Source: Skermania sp. ID1734 (lineage in GTDB: Bacteria; Actinomycetota; Actinomycetes; Mycobacteriales; Mycobacteriaceae). Taken from it: a stretch of DNA of 64,000 nt. The notes under the pieces were generated by a model. That model worked only from the letters and a program-made list of their open reading frames with translations. It did not search any database and had not been told where the DNA came from. Both the position numbers and the translations under genes were made by a program. Location: positions 196,905 to 260,904 of the forward strand of contig NZ_VLIY01000005.1 of NCBI RefSeq assembly GCF_007489285.1. Reading direction: 5' to 3'. Below, piece by piece: positions 43,561 to 51,766 of the stretch (its first letter is position 1; each line of letters opens with the position of its first letter).

Positions 43561-43967
43561 TATTCGGTGACGGTCGGGGGAGCGGCCATGATCGGCCGAA
43601 GCTCCAGCCACTCGTGGATCGGCTGGCCGCCAGAGCCTGGTGCAGCTGACAACTCGGCCGCCAGCTCAAGAGCACGGTCATAGGAATCGACGTCGATCAC
43701 CATCCAGCCCGCGATCAAATCTTTGGTTTCCGCGAACGGGCCGTCGGTCACCGGGGGCTTGCCCGCTCCGTCGGAGCGGACCCAGGTTCCCTCGGGCGCC
43801 AATCCCTGAGCATCGACGAACTCACCGCTGGCTTCGAGGCGGGCAGCGAAGTCGTGCATGAACTGGATGTGCGCATTGATCTCCGCGGGCGTCCACTGGT
43901 CCATCGGTACGTTGTTGCAGGGTTCCGGTGCGCCGCGGTAGTGCTTGAGGAGCAGGTACTTGGCCAT
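43560..43967 (-). CDS. YCII-related (DGPF domain) protein
   Basis: A 135-residue protein with the DGPF motif in PPVTDGPFAETKDLIAGWMVIDV, a dimeric alpha/beta-barrel fold of the YCII family. Start MAKYLLLKHYRGAPEP is typical. Proteins of this group accompany ECF42 sigma factors; their enzymatic role is not established. AAGGGAG lies just upstream of the ATG. It is the first gene of the pair and is probably the sigma factor's own target. Confidence 0.92.
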   Translation of the reverse strand: MAKYLLLKHYRGAPEPCNNVPMDQWTPAEINAHIQFMHDFAARLEASGEFVDAQGLAPEGTWVRSDGAGKPPVTDGPFAETKDLIAGWMVIDVDSYDRALELAAELSAAPGSGGQPIHEWLELRPIMAAPPTVTE

Positions 43968-44073
43968 GTCATTCTCCCTTCGAAATTGCGACCCTAGTTG
44001 GTCGCTCAGACAGGGGACGGAGCAGTTGCGGCGTTCTCGACATGGGTGGGGGAAGTTTTTTTTGAAACGCCGA

Positions 44074-44140
44074 CCCGACCCCCCTCCGTGCGTGAATTTT
44101 CACCGCGGACGGTGAAAATTCACGCACGGAGGGGGTCGGG
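44074..44140. repeat. 67-bp near-perfect inverted repeat (hairpin)
   Basis: The left arm (44074-44105) pairs with the right arm (44110-44140) over 31 base pairs with a single bulged C and a CGGA loop. Arms contain CCGTGCGTGAATTTTCACCG. No T tract follows on either strand; instead a run of eight T stands before it (44056-44063). It lies between the divergent DGPF gene and the RES-Xre operon, so it is more likely a protein-binding or mobile palindromic element than a terminator. Confidence 0.8.
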
Positions 44141-44167
44141 AGTTCTTTCTCGGGCAGCGTGCGCGGC

Positions 44168-44198
44168 GTGCGCTACACTGAATGTGCATGTAACGCAC
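44168..44198. promoter_or_regulatory. Palindromic operator/promoter of the RES-Xre toxin-antitoxin operon
   Basis: GTGCGCTACA (44168-44177) and TGTAACGCAC (44189-44198) form an inverted repeat with one mismatch and an 11-bp spacer, ending 18 bp before the antitoxin start. TACACT (44174) inside the left arm could be the -10 element, so binding would block transcription. Autoregulation by the Xre-type antitoxin is the norm in such operons; direct evidence is lacking. Confidence 0.6.
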
Positions 44199-44216
44199 GG
44201 CTCAGATTGGTGAACC

Positions 44217-44726
44217 TTGACCGCCGCATACGAATCGTTCGTCGACGTCGCGCACCGTATCCAGCGCAGCGCCGCGGCCCTCGGTGAAGCCATTGACGCC
44301 GTGCAGGTCTACACGGAACCAGCCGTGGCGCGAGCCGTACAGGCCGAATACAACCTCTACGACCGCATCGACGCCGAATTCGGCTTGCTCAGCAGCGCCG
44401 AGACGGGACGACGGCTCGGCTCGAGGTCTACGGCCCCGCGCAACCTCGCCGCGGCCAGTCGCCGCCAAGGGGCGCTAGTCGCTATCGCACGGGGCAATCA
44501 CATCCTGTTTCCAGGCTTTCAATTCGACCGTGACGGCCGTCCACTTCCAGTGATCCGTCAGTTGCGCGACCTCGCGTCTGAGGCGGGCTGGTCGGAAGCG
44601 GGGATCGTGCAATGGCTTTGCGCGCCAACCACTTATCTGAATGGTCGCCGCCCTGTCGACCTGCTGGCCACCGATCCCGAGCGGGTCCTCGAGACGGCCC
44701 GTCGCTCGTGGACGGTGCAGTGGTAA
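44217..44726 (+). CDS. Xre/MbcA/ParS-type antitoxin of a RES-Xre module
   Basis: A 169-residue antitoxin. The middle (about 45-105) is the Xre-like DNA-binding part (YNLYDRIDAEFGLLSSAETG, SRRQGALVAIARG), and the C-terminus the MbcA/ParS/Xre toxin-binding domain (LRDLASEAGWSEAGIVQWLCAPTTYLNGRRPVDLLATDPERVLE), whose last residues block the toxin active site in known pairs. The start is TTG 44217, without a strong ribosome site. The stop overlaps the toxin gene by 7 bp, and a palindrome lies just upstream. Confidence 0.85.
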   Translation: MTAAYESFVDVAHRIQRSAAALGEAIDAVQVYTEPAVARAVQAEYNLYDRIDAEFGLLSSAETGRRLGSRSTAPRNLAAASRRQGALVAIARGNHILFPGFQFDRDGRPLPVIRQLRDLASEAGWSEAGIVQWLCAPTTYLNGRRPVDLLATDPERVLETARRSWTVQW

Positions 44727-45343
44727 CACCGTCCCCACCGGCGCCCTTCGATCCGCGATCCGCAACCATCGAACCCGGCGTCCGGCTATACCGTGTCCAC
44801 ACCGCGGTCGAAAGGCGCACTGCCACAACATTCAACCCAGGATTCGGCGGCGCAACACGGTTTGCGTTCTTCGGGGAGCCGATCGTTCCGGTCATGTACG
44901 CCGCTGCAACCCAAAAGGCGGCAGTGGCGGAAACGCTTCTGCACGATATCCCAGTCAACGGCGGCATTTTGCCGTACGACAGATACGCCAACTCGGTTAT
45001 GAGCCGGTTGGAGATCACTCGGCCGCTGAAAGTCGCCGTCCTGCACGGACTAGGACTGCGTCGGCTCAAGGTAACCGCGACCGAGATCACCGCCAGCGAT
45101 GCCGATACCTACGACAGGACAGTTGAATGGGCACAAGCGGCTCACGATGTCGGATTCGACGGTCTGGTGTGGATGTCGCGGCTGTGCAATGATGCGAAGG
45201 CCTACGTATTCTTCGGTGACCGTTGCGCCGACGCGTTCATTCAAGACCGATCGTTTGGCCGCCTGTTTGCCACCGGTGTCGACCAGATGTGGCTCATTGA
45301 TCTATGCGCCCCGCTGCACGTCGACGTCCTTCTCGCACGGTAG
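44720..45343 (+). CDS. RES-domain toxin (NAD-degrading, MbcT-like)
   Basis: A 207-residue RES-domain protein. Known members such as MbcT degrade NAD and stop growth. The family pattern is visible: RLYRVHT with the first Arg, NPGFGGATRFAFFG, AAATQKAAVAETLLHD with the conserved Glu, and DGLVWMSRLCNDAKAYVFFGDR near the end. Start GTG 44720 overlaps the antitoxin stop (44724-44726); the longer frame from 44612 lies inside the antitoxin gene. The key residues look intact, so it is probably active. Confidence 0.87.
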   Translation: MVTPSPPAPFDPRSATIEPGVRLYRVHTAVERRTATTFNPGFGGATRFAFFGEPIVPVMYAAATQKAAVAETLLHDIPVNGGILPYDRYANSVMSRLEITRPLKVAVLHGLGLRRLKVTATEITASDADTYDRTVEWAQAAHDVGFDGLVWMSRLCNDAKAYVFFGDRCADAFIQDRSFGRLFATGVDQMWLIDLCAPLHVDVLLAR

Positions 45344-45400
45344 GCGAATCCGTATGGCGGCCGTCAGACACGTCGCGATGCGTTGTTACCGGATCTCCCA

Positions 45401-45449
45401 CGGGACACCAGGTGCCAAATCCGGCTGGAAAGTGACCCCTGGTGTCCCG
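45401..45449. repeat. 12-bp perfect inverted repeat with 25-base spacer
   Basis: CGGGACACCAGG (45401-45412) is repeated in inverse at 45438-45449. It lies between the RES toxin and the NTF2-like gene (start 45490). No T tract follows, so it may be an operator for the downstream pair or a weak terminator. Confidence 0.5.
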
Positions 45450-45489
45450 CGCGCCGTCAGTACTCTGAACTCAGATCAAGGGGTCTAAT

Positions 45490-45909
45490 GTGACTGAATT
45501 AGCAAGCGCTACTGAAGTATTCCAGCGGGTGGTGCGCGCGGTAGCCGAGCGCCGGCAGGCAGAGATCCTCGATGAGTGCTACGCCGAGGATGTGGTGGTC
45601 GAGCACCCGTTCATGGTTCCGGAGCCGACCAGATCGATAGGGCGCGAGCAACTGCGGCAGCGAGTGGCAAGTCTGCGGGATCTTCCGATCGTGATGCAGG
45701 TCGATGAGACCGTCGTTCATCAAACAACTGATCCGGAAGTGATCGTCGGTGAATTCACCTCGCATATAACGTCGAAACTAACCGGACGTCAGCTCACGAC
45801 CGCCAACATCATGGTGCTGCGGGTTCGCGATGGGATGGTCGTGTGGTCGCGGGACTATCACAAACACGCGGTGCTCGCGGAGTTCGTCAAGGCACAATTT
45901 CAACCGTGA
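45490..45909 (+). CDS. NTF2/SnoaL-like fold protein
   Basis: A 139-residue protein of the nuclear-transport-factor-2/SnoaL superfamily, a cone-shaped fold that binds small hydrophobic molecules. Visible are FQRVVRAVAERRQAEILDECYAEDVVVEHPF and a beta-rich remainder ending in VVWSRDYHKHAVLAEF. GTG 45490 has AAGGGG seven bases upstream. The stop overlaps the methyltransferase start as GTGA, so the two are co-translated and probably act on the same small molecule. Confidence 0.83.
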   Translation: MTELASATEVFQRVVRAVAERRQAEILDECYAEDVVVEHPFMVPEPTRSIGREQLRQRVASLRDLPIVMQVDETVVHQTTDPEVIVGEFTSHITSKLTGRQLTTANIMVLRVRDGMVVWSRDYHKHAVLAEFVKAQFQP

Positions 45910-46523
45910 CTGACCTTGTGAGAGTGGCATACTCGGCGCTCGCAGACCGCTACATCTCGGGGTTTGGATCGCTCGACCACGTCCATCAAGACGATTTGGG
46001 TCTCTTGGAGAAGTATCTCGTCGGTGTATCGGGTCCTGTCGTCGACGCTGGTTGTGGACCGGGACACTTGACGGCACATCTTGTTTCGCGCGGTGTCGAT
46101 GCTCGCGGAATCGATTTGGTGCCCGAATTTATAGGTCACGCACGAAACGCACACCCGTGCGTGCCGTTCCAAGCCGAATCCTTCATGCCGCTGCCAGCAG
46201 ACGATGACGACCTTGCCGGGATCATCGCGTGGTACTCGCTGATCCACCTCCAGGCAGCACAGGTCTGCGAAGCGCTGACGGAGTTCCACCGTGCGCTGGC
46301 TCCGGAAGGCGTTCTCGTTCTTGGCTTCTTCGACGGCGACGATGTCGAGCCGTTCGACCACAAGGTGACCGTTGCCTACCGATGGCCCCTCAATGTAATG
46401 GCAGAACTGGTCAATGACCACGGCTTCACTGTTGCGGAAACGCTGACGCGCACCGACCCCGGCCACCGTCCGCACGCCGCACTGGTAGCCCGCAAAGTTT
46501 CAACGGGTCACAACACAGATTGA
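45906..46523 (+). CDS. Class I SAM-dependent methyltransferase
   Basis: A 205-residue Rossmann-fold methyltransferase. Motif I is VVDAGCGPGHLTAHLV, the acidic strand-2 end is ARGIDLVPE, and motif IV lies in LAGIIAWYSLIHL; the C-terminus (VAETLTRTDPGHRPHAALVARK) is typical of UbiE/small-molecule types. Substrate unknown. GTG 45906 overlaps the upstream stop. Its 3' end overlaps the convergent ABM gene by 16 bp. Confidence 0.87.
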   Translation: MTDLVRVAYSALADRYISGFGSLDHVHQDDLGLLEKYLVGVSGPVVDAGCGPGHLTAHLVSRGVDARGIDLVPEFIGHARNAHPCVPFQAESFMPLPADDDDLAGIIAWYSLIHLQAAQVCEALTEFHRALAPEGVLVLGFFDGDDVEPFDHKVTVAYRWPLNVMAELVNDHGFTVAETLTRTDPGHRPHAALVARKVSTGHNTD

Positions 46524-46807
46524 AAGTGTTCGACCGTCGGGAAGGGATCGTAGAAGTGGTGCAGCAGCGCCTTCCAACGCTGGTAGTCCGCCGATTGCCG
46601 AAACCCGATGGTGTGGTCTTCGAGGCGCTCCCACGTGACTAGTAGTAGATAGACGTTCGGCGATTCCAGCGACCGGGACAATGTGAGGCCTCGAAACCCA
46701 GGCATAGCAGCGATGATTGCCCGAGCTTCGGCGAAAGCTGACTCGAAGGCCGCCTCCTGGCCCGGAATGACAGGCAGCAGCGCATGTTCGGTGATCACAC
46801 AAGGCAT
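46508..46807 (-). CDS. Antibiotic biosynthesis monooxygenase (ABM) domain protein
   Basis: A 99-residue ferredoxin-like dimeric protein of the ABM family: LPVIPGQEAAFESAFAEARAIIAAMPGFRGLTLSRSLESPNVYLLLVTWERLEDH is the family core (from residue 10). These proteins include quinone-forming monooxygenases and haem-degrading enzymes, while many have no known activity. ATG 46807 lies 9 bp after the DUF2867 gene stop; the frame continues upstream to 46999 only as overlap. It is the last gene of the NmrA-amidase-DUF2867-ABM series. Confidence 0.86.
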   Translation of the reverse strand: MPCVITEHALLPVIPGQEAAFESAFAEARAIIAAMPGFRGLTLSRSLESPNVYLLLVTWERLEDHTIGFRQSADYQRWKALLHHFYDPFPTVEHFQSVL

Positions 46808-46815
46808 TGTCCGGT

Positions 46816-47298
46816 CTAGCGAACCTGCTCCGCACGAGCCGCGCGGTCGAGAAGCCGGGGAATGGTCAGTTTGTGGATGGTCACCACCATCGCCCAGACA
46901 ACCCGGGAAACTGGGTTGCGGTGCTGGACCAGGGTGCTCCACACCAGGCGACGCCGCTCGCGATCCACCTCGATGATGTTGCGGGCGTGCATGAGCCACG
47001 AACTCGCGCTCAGCACAATCAGTTTCGGTTCGATGGACTCAATACGCCAGCCCAACACGTGATGCTTATTGCGTAGTGGACCGAGTCGCAGCCACAGGAC
47101 AAACCGCCATCCGGTAAGGAGAAACACCCGAACGGCAGCTGGCGATCCCTCCCACACTTCCCGCGCCCACTTCTCGGCCGAGTCAGGTGTAAATTCGGCG
47201 AACGGCAGCTCGAACGCGACCGTGTAGTCGACGGTATTCAGGCCGCTGACCTCGCGATGCGATTGCGGTGTCTGGACTTTCCGAGCTCGTGACTGCAT
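46816..47298 (-). CDS. DUF2867-like protein
   Basis: A 160-residue protein resembling DUF2867 (SRPBCC-like) proteins: WAREVWEGSPAAVRVFLLTGWRFVLWLRLGP and HHVLGWRIESIEPKLIVLSASSWLMHARNIIEVD, with a final VWAMVVTIHKLTIPRLLDRAA. The fold would form a hydrophobic cavity for a ligand; function unknown. It follows the amidase gene by 42 bp on the same strand. Confidence 0.75.
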   Translation of the reverse strand: MQSRARKVQTPQSHREVSGLNTVDYTVAFELPFAEFTPDSAEKWAREVWEGSPAAVRVFLLTGWRFVLWLRLGPLRNKHHVLGWRIESIEPKLIVLSASSWLMHARNIIEVDRERRRLVWSTLVQHRNPVSRVVWAMVVTIHKLTIPRLLDRAARAEQVR

Positions 47299-47340
47299 AT
47301 CGAGCCCACCTTCCAGTCGGCGACGTGCCTTCGGGCCGTT

Positions 47341-48804
47341 TCAGTGGCCTTCTCGTTGTGGTGGCTGGAAGCCGCCGATCTCCTGTTCGAGGAGTTCGGC
47401 GAGCCGCAATGTGGTGCGGTCCTCGAACATCGGGCCGATGAGCTGTACGCCGACCGGGAGACCCTCCTCCGAGCGCCCCGCGGGAATGGCGGTCGCCGGC
47501 AGCCCGGGCATGGTCGCCAACCCAGCCCACACGAGTTGGGCGCCGAACGGATAGGAGGTGCCGTCGATGTCGATCTGCCGTGCGCCGAGGTCGAGGTTGC
47601 GCTCGTGCGGGAACGCCGGAGTTGGAGTGATCGGGCAAATGACGGCGTCGAAGTCGGCAAACAGGTTTCGCCACCTCTCACGATGAAGTTCGCGACGAAT
47701 GTTGGCCTGGATCCAATCGCGATGGCTCCATACCGCGCCGCGGAGCTGGGCAGCGTCAAAACTGCGATCATCGGGGCTCAGCCCGCCGGCGTGGGCTTTG
47801 ATGGCCTCATATCGTTCGGCTGGATGGGTCGCCGCCAGCGTTGCCATCAGCATTTCGGTGTAAAGAATTGCGGCCTCGGTCAAGTCCGGCAGCAGCGGAG
47901 TTTCCCGCTCGACCGTCGCTCCCGCGGTCGTCAAGGCCTCGGCAACGCGTTGCACGCCCGCCTTGACAGCGGATCCGGTGGGAATCAGGGGATGCTCGTC
48001 GAGGACCAGAACCCGAAAATCGGCGAGTCGATCGTGACGAGCCGGCGGCATATCCAACTTGTATGCGACGCCAAGAGTCAGCGGGTCGGGTCCGGCCATC
48101 ACGTCGAGCAGCAGCGCCAAGTCTGCGGCAGTGCGTGCTAGCGGACCCACGACAGCCAGGTCGAGGTCCGTCGGCAACGCAGGCGCGGGTGGCGGGACAT
48201 GGCCGCGCCCAGGCACGAGGCCGAAAGAAGGCTTGTGCGCGTACACCCCACAGAAATGGGCCGGGGTGCGCAGCGAACCGCCTATGTCCGAGCCGATCGA
48301 CAGCGTTCCGAACCCGGCCGCGAGCGCGGCCGCCGATCCGCCGGATGACCCGCCCGGCGTGCGATTCAGATCCCAGGGATTATTTGTCGTGCCGTAAACC
48401 TCGTTGAACGACTGCAGATCTGCCAGCATCAACGGCACATTCGTCTTACCGAGCACTACCGCACCCGCGGCCCTGAGCCGCGCCACCGCCAACGCGTCGG
48501 CATCCGCTATGTAGTTCCGGAAGGCTGGCATGCCCCAAGTGGTCGGCAGACCGGCGACGTTGTAGGACTCCTTGACTGTCACTGGGATGCCGAGCAGCGG
48601 CAGGTCCTCGCCGCGAGCCCGCGCTTTGTCGGCCTCTCGGGCGGCCGCCCTTGCGCGCTCGAAACCGGGCACGCATATTGCGTTAATTGCTTTGTCGTCC
48701 CGTTCGATTCGGTCGATCGCTTCGTCGACGAGTTCTACGGAACTCACCTCGCCCGACCGCATTGCCGCCGTCAACTCGCCCGCCGATGCGTAGCTCCACG
48801 TCAC
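47341..48804 (-). CDS. Amidase-signature family hydrolase
   Basis: A 487-residue amidase with the Ser-cisSer-Lys triad: Lys in GIPVTVKESYN, the cis-Ser in TPGGSSGGSAAALAAG, and the nucleophile Ser in GSDIGGSLRTPAHFCGVYAHK. It would hydrolyse an amide to acid and ammonia or amine; substrate unknown. GTG 48804 gives the usual N-terminus (TWSYASAGELTAAMRSGEVSS); the frame to 48903 overlaps the NmrA-like gene. It lies 16 bp after the NmrA-like stop. Confidence 0.92.
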   Translation of the reverse strand: MTWSYASAGELTAAMRSGEVSSVELVDEAIDRIERDDKAINAICVPGFERARAAAREADKARARGEDLPLLGIPVTVKESYNVAGLPTTWGMPAFRNYIADADALAVARLRAAGAVVLGKTNVPLMLADLQSFNEVYGTTNNPWDLNRTPGGSSGGSAAALAAGFGTLSIGSDIGGSLRTPAHFCGVYAHKPSFGLVPGRGHVPPPAPALPTDLDLAVVGPLARTAADLALLLDVMAGPDPLTLGVAYKLDMPPARHDRLADFRVLVLDEHPLIPTGSAVKAGVQRVAEALTTAGATVERETPLLPDLTEAAILYTEMLMATLAATHPAERYEAIKAHAGGLSPDDRSFDAAQLRGAVWSHRDWIQANIRRELHRERWRNLFADFDAVICPITPTPAFPHERNLDLGARQIDIDGTSYPFGAQLVWAGLATMPGLPATAIPAGRSEEGLPVGVQLIGPMFEDRTTLRLAELLEQEIGGFQPPQREGH

Positions 48805-48820
48805 GGTCCGACCGTACCAA

Positions 48821-49585
48821 TCACCGGGGATACGTTCGGGCGAGCCATTCGTCAAAGGTGCCGCCCAGAATCGTGGCGTCTTTGGGCGCGGTGAGTGCGC
48901 CATTGCGGATCGCCTTGGCGGTTTTGCCAGGCAGCCACACGGGGATCACTATCAACTTCTGCCCGCGCGCCGCGGCCGTGCGGCGGACCAGATCCCTCAT
49001 CAGGTGCACCTCGGGTCCGGCGATGTCCAGGCGCACATGCGGATTCGATTCATCGGTGGTGGCAAGGTCGGCGAGACGGTCGGCGACGACAGCGACGTCG
49101 ATCGGCTGGCACGGCTGCTTCGGGCAAGGGAGCAGACCACCCTTAGCGGTCCAGTCGATGAGTTGTCCGGCGAAGCCGTGGAACTGCGTGGCCCGCAGGA
49201 TGGTGGTCGGGACCGATCCGGCCAAGGTCGCCTTTTCCTGGGCGTTCTTGCCGTCATAGTGCGCGAACGGGCCGCCGCCTAGGCCGTCGATCCCGACTAT
49301 CGAGAGCGTGACGATGCGCCTTACCCCGGCCGCAGCGCCCGCGGACTGCAGATTCGACGCGACCGAGCCGAAGAAGTGCACGTAGTCGCTGGCTTTGCGG
49401 GCGACGATCGACGTCGCGTCGACGACGGTGTCAATCCCAGAAAGCTTGTCGGCCAGTCCATCACCAGTTACTAGGTCGACGCCCGCGGCGCGGGCCAAGA
49501 CCACCACGTCATGGCCGCGCGTGCGAAGCCGGTCCACCACCAGGCTTCCCGTCATTCCGGTGCCGCCAGCAACTGCAATCTTCAT
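48821..49585 (-). CDS. NmrA/NAD(P)H-binding SDR-like oxidoreductase
   Basis: A 254-residue atypical short-chain dehydrogenase of the NmrA-like kind. The cofactor motif is AVAGGTGMTGSLVVDRL at the N-terminus, with VVVLAR as strand-2 end and IVTLSIVGIDGLGGGPFAHYDGK where Tyr/Lys may act. It could reduce a small molecule or sense NADP. First gene of a four-gene series; the TetR regulator is encoded divergently 96 bp away, with a palindrome between, so the series is probably TetR-repressed. Confidence 0.85.
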   Translation of the reverse strand: MKIAVAGGTGMTGSLVVDRLRTRGHDVVVLARAAGVDLVTGDGLADKLSGIDTVVDATSIVARKASDYVHFFGSVASNLQSAGAAAGVRRIVTLSIVGIDGLGGGPFAHYDGKNAQEKATLAGSVPTTILRATQFHGFAGQLIDWTAKGGLLPCPKQPCQPIDVAVVADRLADLATTDESNPHVRLDIAGPEVHLMRDLVRRTAAARGQKLIVIPVWLPGKTAKAIRNGALTAPKDATILGGTFDEWLARTYPR

Positions 49586-49648
49586 CGACGCTCTCCCCGA
49601 TCGGTTTCGATACTTGTGACCCTATGCGACGGCCAACGTTATAAGCAC

Positions 49649-49664
49649 CATCCATGACTGGATG
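49649..49664. promoter_or_regulatory. Putative TetR operator
   Basis: CATCCA-TGAC-TGGATG is a perfect dyad (6-bp arms) in the 96-bp divergent region between the NmrA-like gene and the TetR gene, 18 bp before the latter's start. A looser pair TTGTGACC (49615) and GGTTACAA (49666) flanks it. It is the natural site for local autoregulation. Confidence 0.45.
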
Positions 49665-49681
49665 TGGTTACAATAGGGAAC

Positions 49682-50308
49682 GTGTCTACAGTCCCCACCA
49701 CTCGTACCGAGCGTCGCAAGGCTGCCACCCGGCGAGCGATCATCGATGCCGCAGAGCAGATCGTGATAGAGCGCGGCGCCGACGCGCTGACGCTGGAAGC
49801 GGTGTCCGAGCGCGCGGATGTGGCCTTGCAGACGATTTACAACCGGGTAGGCACGCGGTCGGCCCTGCTCGTCGCCGTGGCCGAACGCGCCCAGGAAGAC
49901 AACCGCGAGTACATGGACGCCGCGTACGCGACACCTGGTTCGCCGGTGGAGCGCGTAATGAACGCGGCCCGGGCGTATTTGCGTTTCGCCGTCGAGCGGC
50001 CTCATCAGTTCCGGATTCTGGCGGATCCACCGAACGAACCGGAGGCTTTGCAGCGCATCGCCGAGTTGACCATCGAGCAGAACGCGAAGCTCGAAGCTGC
50101 GTTGCGAGACGCAGCGGCCGAGGGATTGATTCCGGCGACCGTCGACCCAGCCCTGACCGCGAAGGCGTTGTGGGCGGCGGCCAACGGTATCCTCGCGCTC
50201 GGATGGCGCGCGGACGAACTGCGAGCGGACCCCGAGGAGATCGCCGCGCTTTTCGGCGCGCTGCTGAATCTGTCCCCCGTCGCGAACGCTATACCGCCGA
50301 TTGCCTAA
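49682..50308 (+). CDS. TetR-family transcriptional regulator
   Basis: A 208-residue TetR regulator. The N-terminal HTH is RRAIIDAAEQIVIERGADALTLEAVSERADVALQTIYNRVGTRSALLVAV, standard for the family; the C-terminal half is the helical ligand-binding and dimer domain. GTG 49682 has TAGGGA close upstream; GTG 49664 would add six residues. Divergence from the NmrA-amidase series makes these its likely targets, and the thioesterase gene downstream could be a further one. Confidence 0.9.
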   Translation: MSTVPTTRTERRKAATRRAIIDAAEQIVIERGADALTLEAVSERADVALQTIYNRVGTRSALLVAVAERAQEDNREYMDAAYATPGSPVERVMNAARAYLRFAVERPHQFRILADPPNEPEALQRIAELTIEQNAKLEAALRDAAAEGLIPATVDPALTAKALWAAANGILALGWRADELRADPEEIAALFGALLNLSPVANAIPPIA

Positions 50309-50384
50309 CGAGACGCCGAAAATTGGGACCCGCTGCAACGCCCGGTGCGGATCGAATCCGCTACCATAAGAAAGGATCTCGGGC

Positions 50385-51152
50385 ATGACTGTTTCGACCC
50401 CAGTGATACCTGCTCAGTTGCCGGTGCGGCCGGATCACGTGACTCCGTTCGAGACGGGTTGGCCGGTCCGACTCGCCGACACCAATCGTGATCGACGCCT
50501 GCGCCTCGATGCGACTGCGCGGTACCTGCAGGACATGGCGTTCGAGAATCTGGCGATTGCACCCGAGGCGGACACCCATCGTGCCTGGGTGGTGCGGCGG
50601 ACAGTGTTTGACGTGATCGCACCGATCGAGTTCGGCGAGTCGGTGCAGATGAAGCGATGGTGTTCGGCGTTGTCGAGTCGTTGGACGAATATGCGCATAC
50701 AGGTGCGCGGCAGCGCGGGTGGCGTCATCGAGACCGAGTCGTTCATCATCCACTTCTCCGAGGAGACTGGACTGCCCGCGCGGATGACCGACACGTTCAT
50801 GGAGCCGTTGCTGAAGATGACCAACGAGCATCGGTTGCGCTGGAAGGCGGCGCTGCCGGCGACGCATTCTGCAGCCGATAGGGTGCGCGAGTTTCCGATA
50901 CGTGTCGCGGATGTGGATTGGCTTGGGCACGTAAACAATACGGTGCATCTGCAAGCGTTAGAGGAGGTGCTCGCCGACCACGAGGACCTCGTCCATGGTT
51001 CCTACCGGGCGATCATCGAGTACGCCAAGCCGCTGATGCTCGGGGAGCCGGTCGAGCTGCACGAGGTCCGCACCGGCGACCAACTCGACGTGTGGATGGT
51101 GGTCGACGGCCAGACCCGCGCGAGCGGGCGGGTCACGCCGTTGGGAGCGTGA
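50385..51152 (+). CDS. Acyl-ACP thioesterase family protein
   Basis: A 255-residue double hot-dog thioesterase. The first domain has RLADTNRDRRLRLDATARYLQDMAFENL, and the second VREFPIRVADVDWLGHVNNTVHLQALEE, whose D-x2-GHVNN is the classic hot-dog motif with catalytic Asp/Asn region. It would release free fatty acids from acyl-ACP or act on acyl-CoA. ATG 50385 has AAGGA eight bases upstream. It may be controlled by the adjacent TetR gene. Confidence 0.85.
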   Translation: MTVSTPVIPAQLPVRPDHVTPFETGWPVRLADTNRDRRLRLDATARYLQDMAFENLAIAPEADTHRAWVVRRTVFDVIAPIEFGESVQMKRWCSALSSRWTNMRIQVRGSAGGVIETESFIIHFSEETGLPARMTDTFMEPLLKMTNEHRLRWKAALPATHSAADRVREFPIRVADVDWLGHVNNTVHLQALEEVLADHEDLVHGSYRAIIEYAKPLMLGEPVELHEVRTGDQLDVWMVVDGQTRASGRVTPLGA

Positions 51153-51256
51153 GGTCCAAGGCCCGCCGGCCGCTGCCAGGTCGCCGGAAATCCGCTCGAC
51201 GCAACCTTCCCTATGCGTCAGCATGTGTGGCGGTTTGTACTCCGCTTCCCATCCAG

Positions 51257-51766
51257 GTGACCGAGAAGGACGTGATCCCCTTGCAGCCACTCAGCGATGC
51301 CGACATCCGCTCGTCATTCATCAACGCATCGAAGGGCGACGTGAAGCGAATGACTCTCCCGCCAGACTTGGCCGCGACAAAATGGGATGACTTGGACTTC
51401 CTTGGTTGGACCGATCCGAAGGTGCCCAACCGCAGCTATATCGTTGCCCCTGAAGCGGAATCGCTGGTCGGCATAATGCTCCGGTCCACGGTCGGTGGGC
51501 GTCGCACACAGATGTGCGGCATCTGTCTGACCACTCACACGGGTGGGGGTGTTTCGCTGTTCAGCGCGCGAAAGGCCGGAGTTGCAGGCCGCGACGGTAA
51601 CACCGTGGGCATGTACATGTGCACTGACCTGATGTGCTCGCTATACGCCCGCGGCAAGAAGATTCCGACCTTGGGGAATAGATACCGCGAGGAGCTCCAA
51701 GTAGACGACAAGGTCGGCCGTCTCGTCGAAAATCTCGCCGCGTTCATTGCCAACATTCGCGGCTAG
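51257..51766 (+). CDS. FBP (elongation-factor-G-binding, FusB-like) zinc-finger protein
   Basis: A 169-residue protein of the FBP family. Its C-terminal treble-clef zinc finger is visible in MCGICLTTH and MYMCTDLMCSLY (four Cys). FusB-type proteins bind EF-G and free it from fusidic-acid-stalled ribosomes; actinobacterial relatives may aid ribosome recycling, which is not shown. GTG 51257 is my choice by family length; GTG 51227 or 51272 are possible, and the open frame to 50918 overlaps the thioesterase. Confidence 0.82.
   Translation: MTEKDVIPLQPLSDADIRSSFINASKGDVKRMTLPPDLAATKWDDLDFLGWTDPKVPNRSYIVAPEAESLVGIMLRSTVGGRRTQMCGICLTTHTGGGVSLFSARKAGVAGRDGNTVGMYMCTDLMCSLYARGKKIPTLGNRYREELQVDDKVGRLVENLAAFIANIRG

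Noticed and set aside
44056-44140. The large hairpin as a Rho-independent terminator
   Set aside because: The T run lies before, not after, the stem on the plus strand, and is an A run on the minus strand.
44612-44719. Longer start for the RES toxin
   Set aside because: It runs out of frame inside the antitoxin gene; GTG 44720 fits the family and the operon layout.
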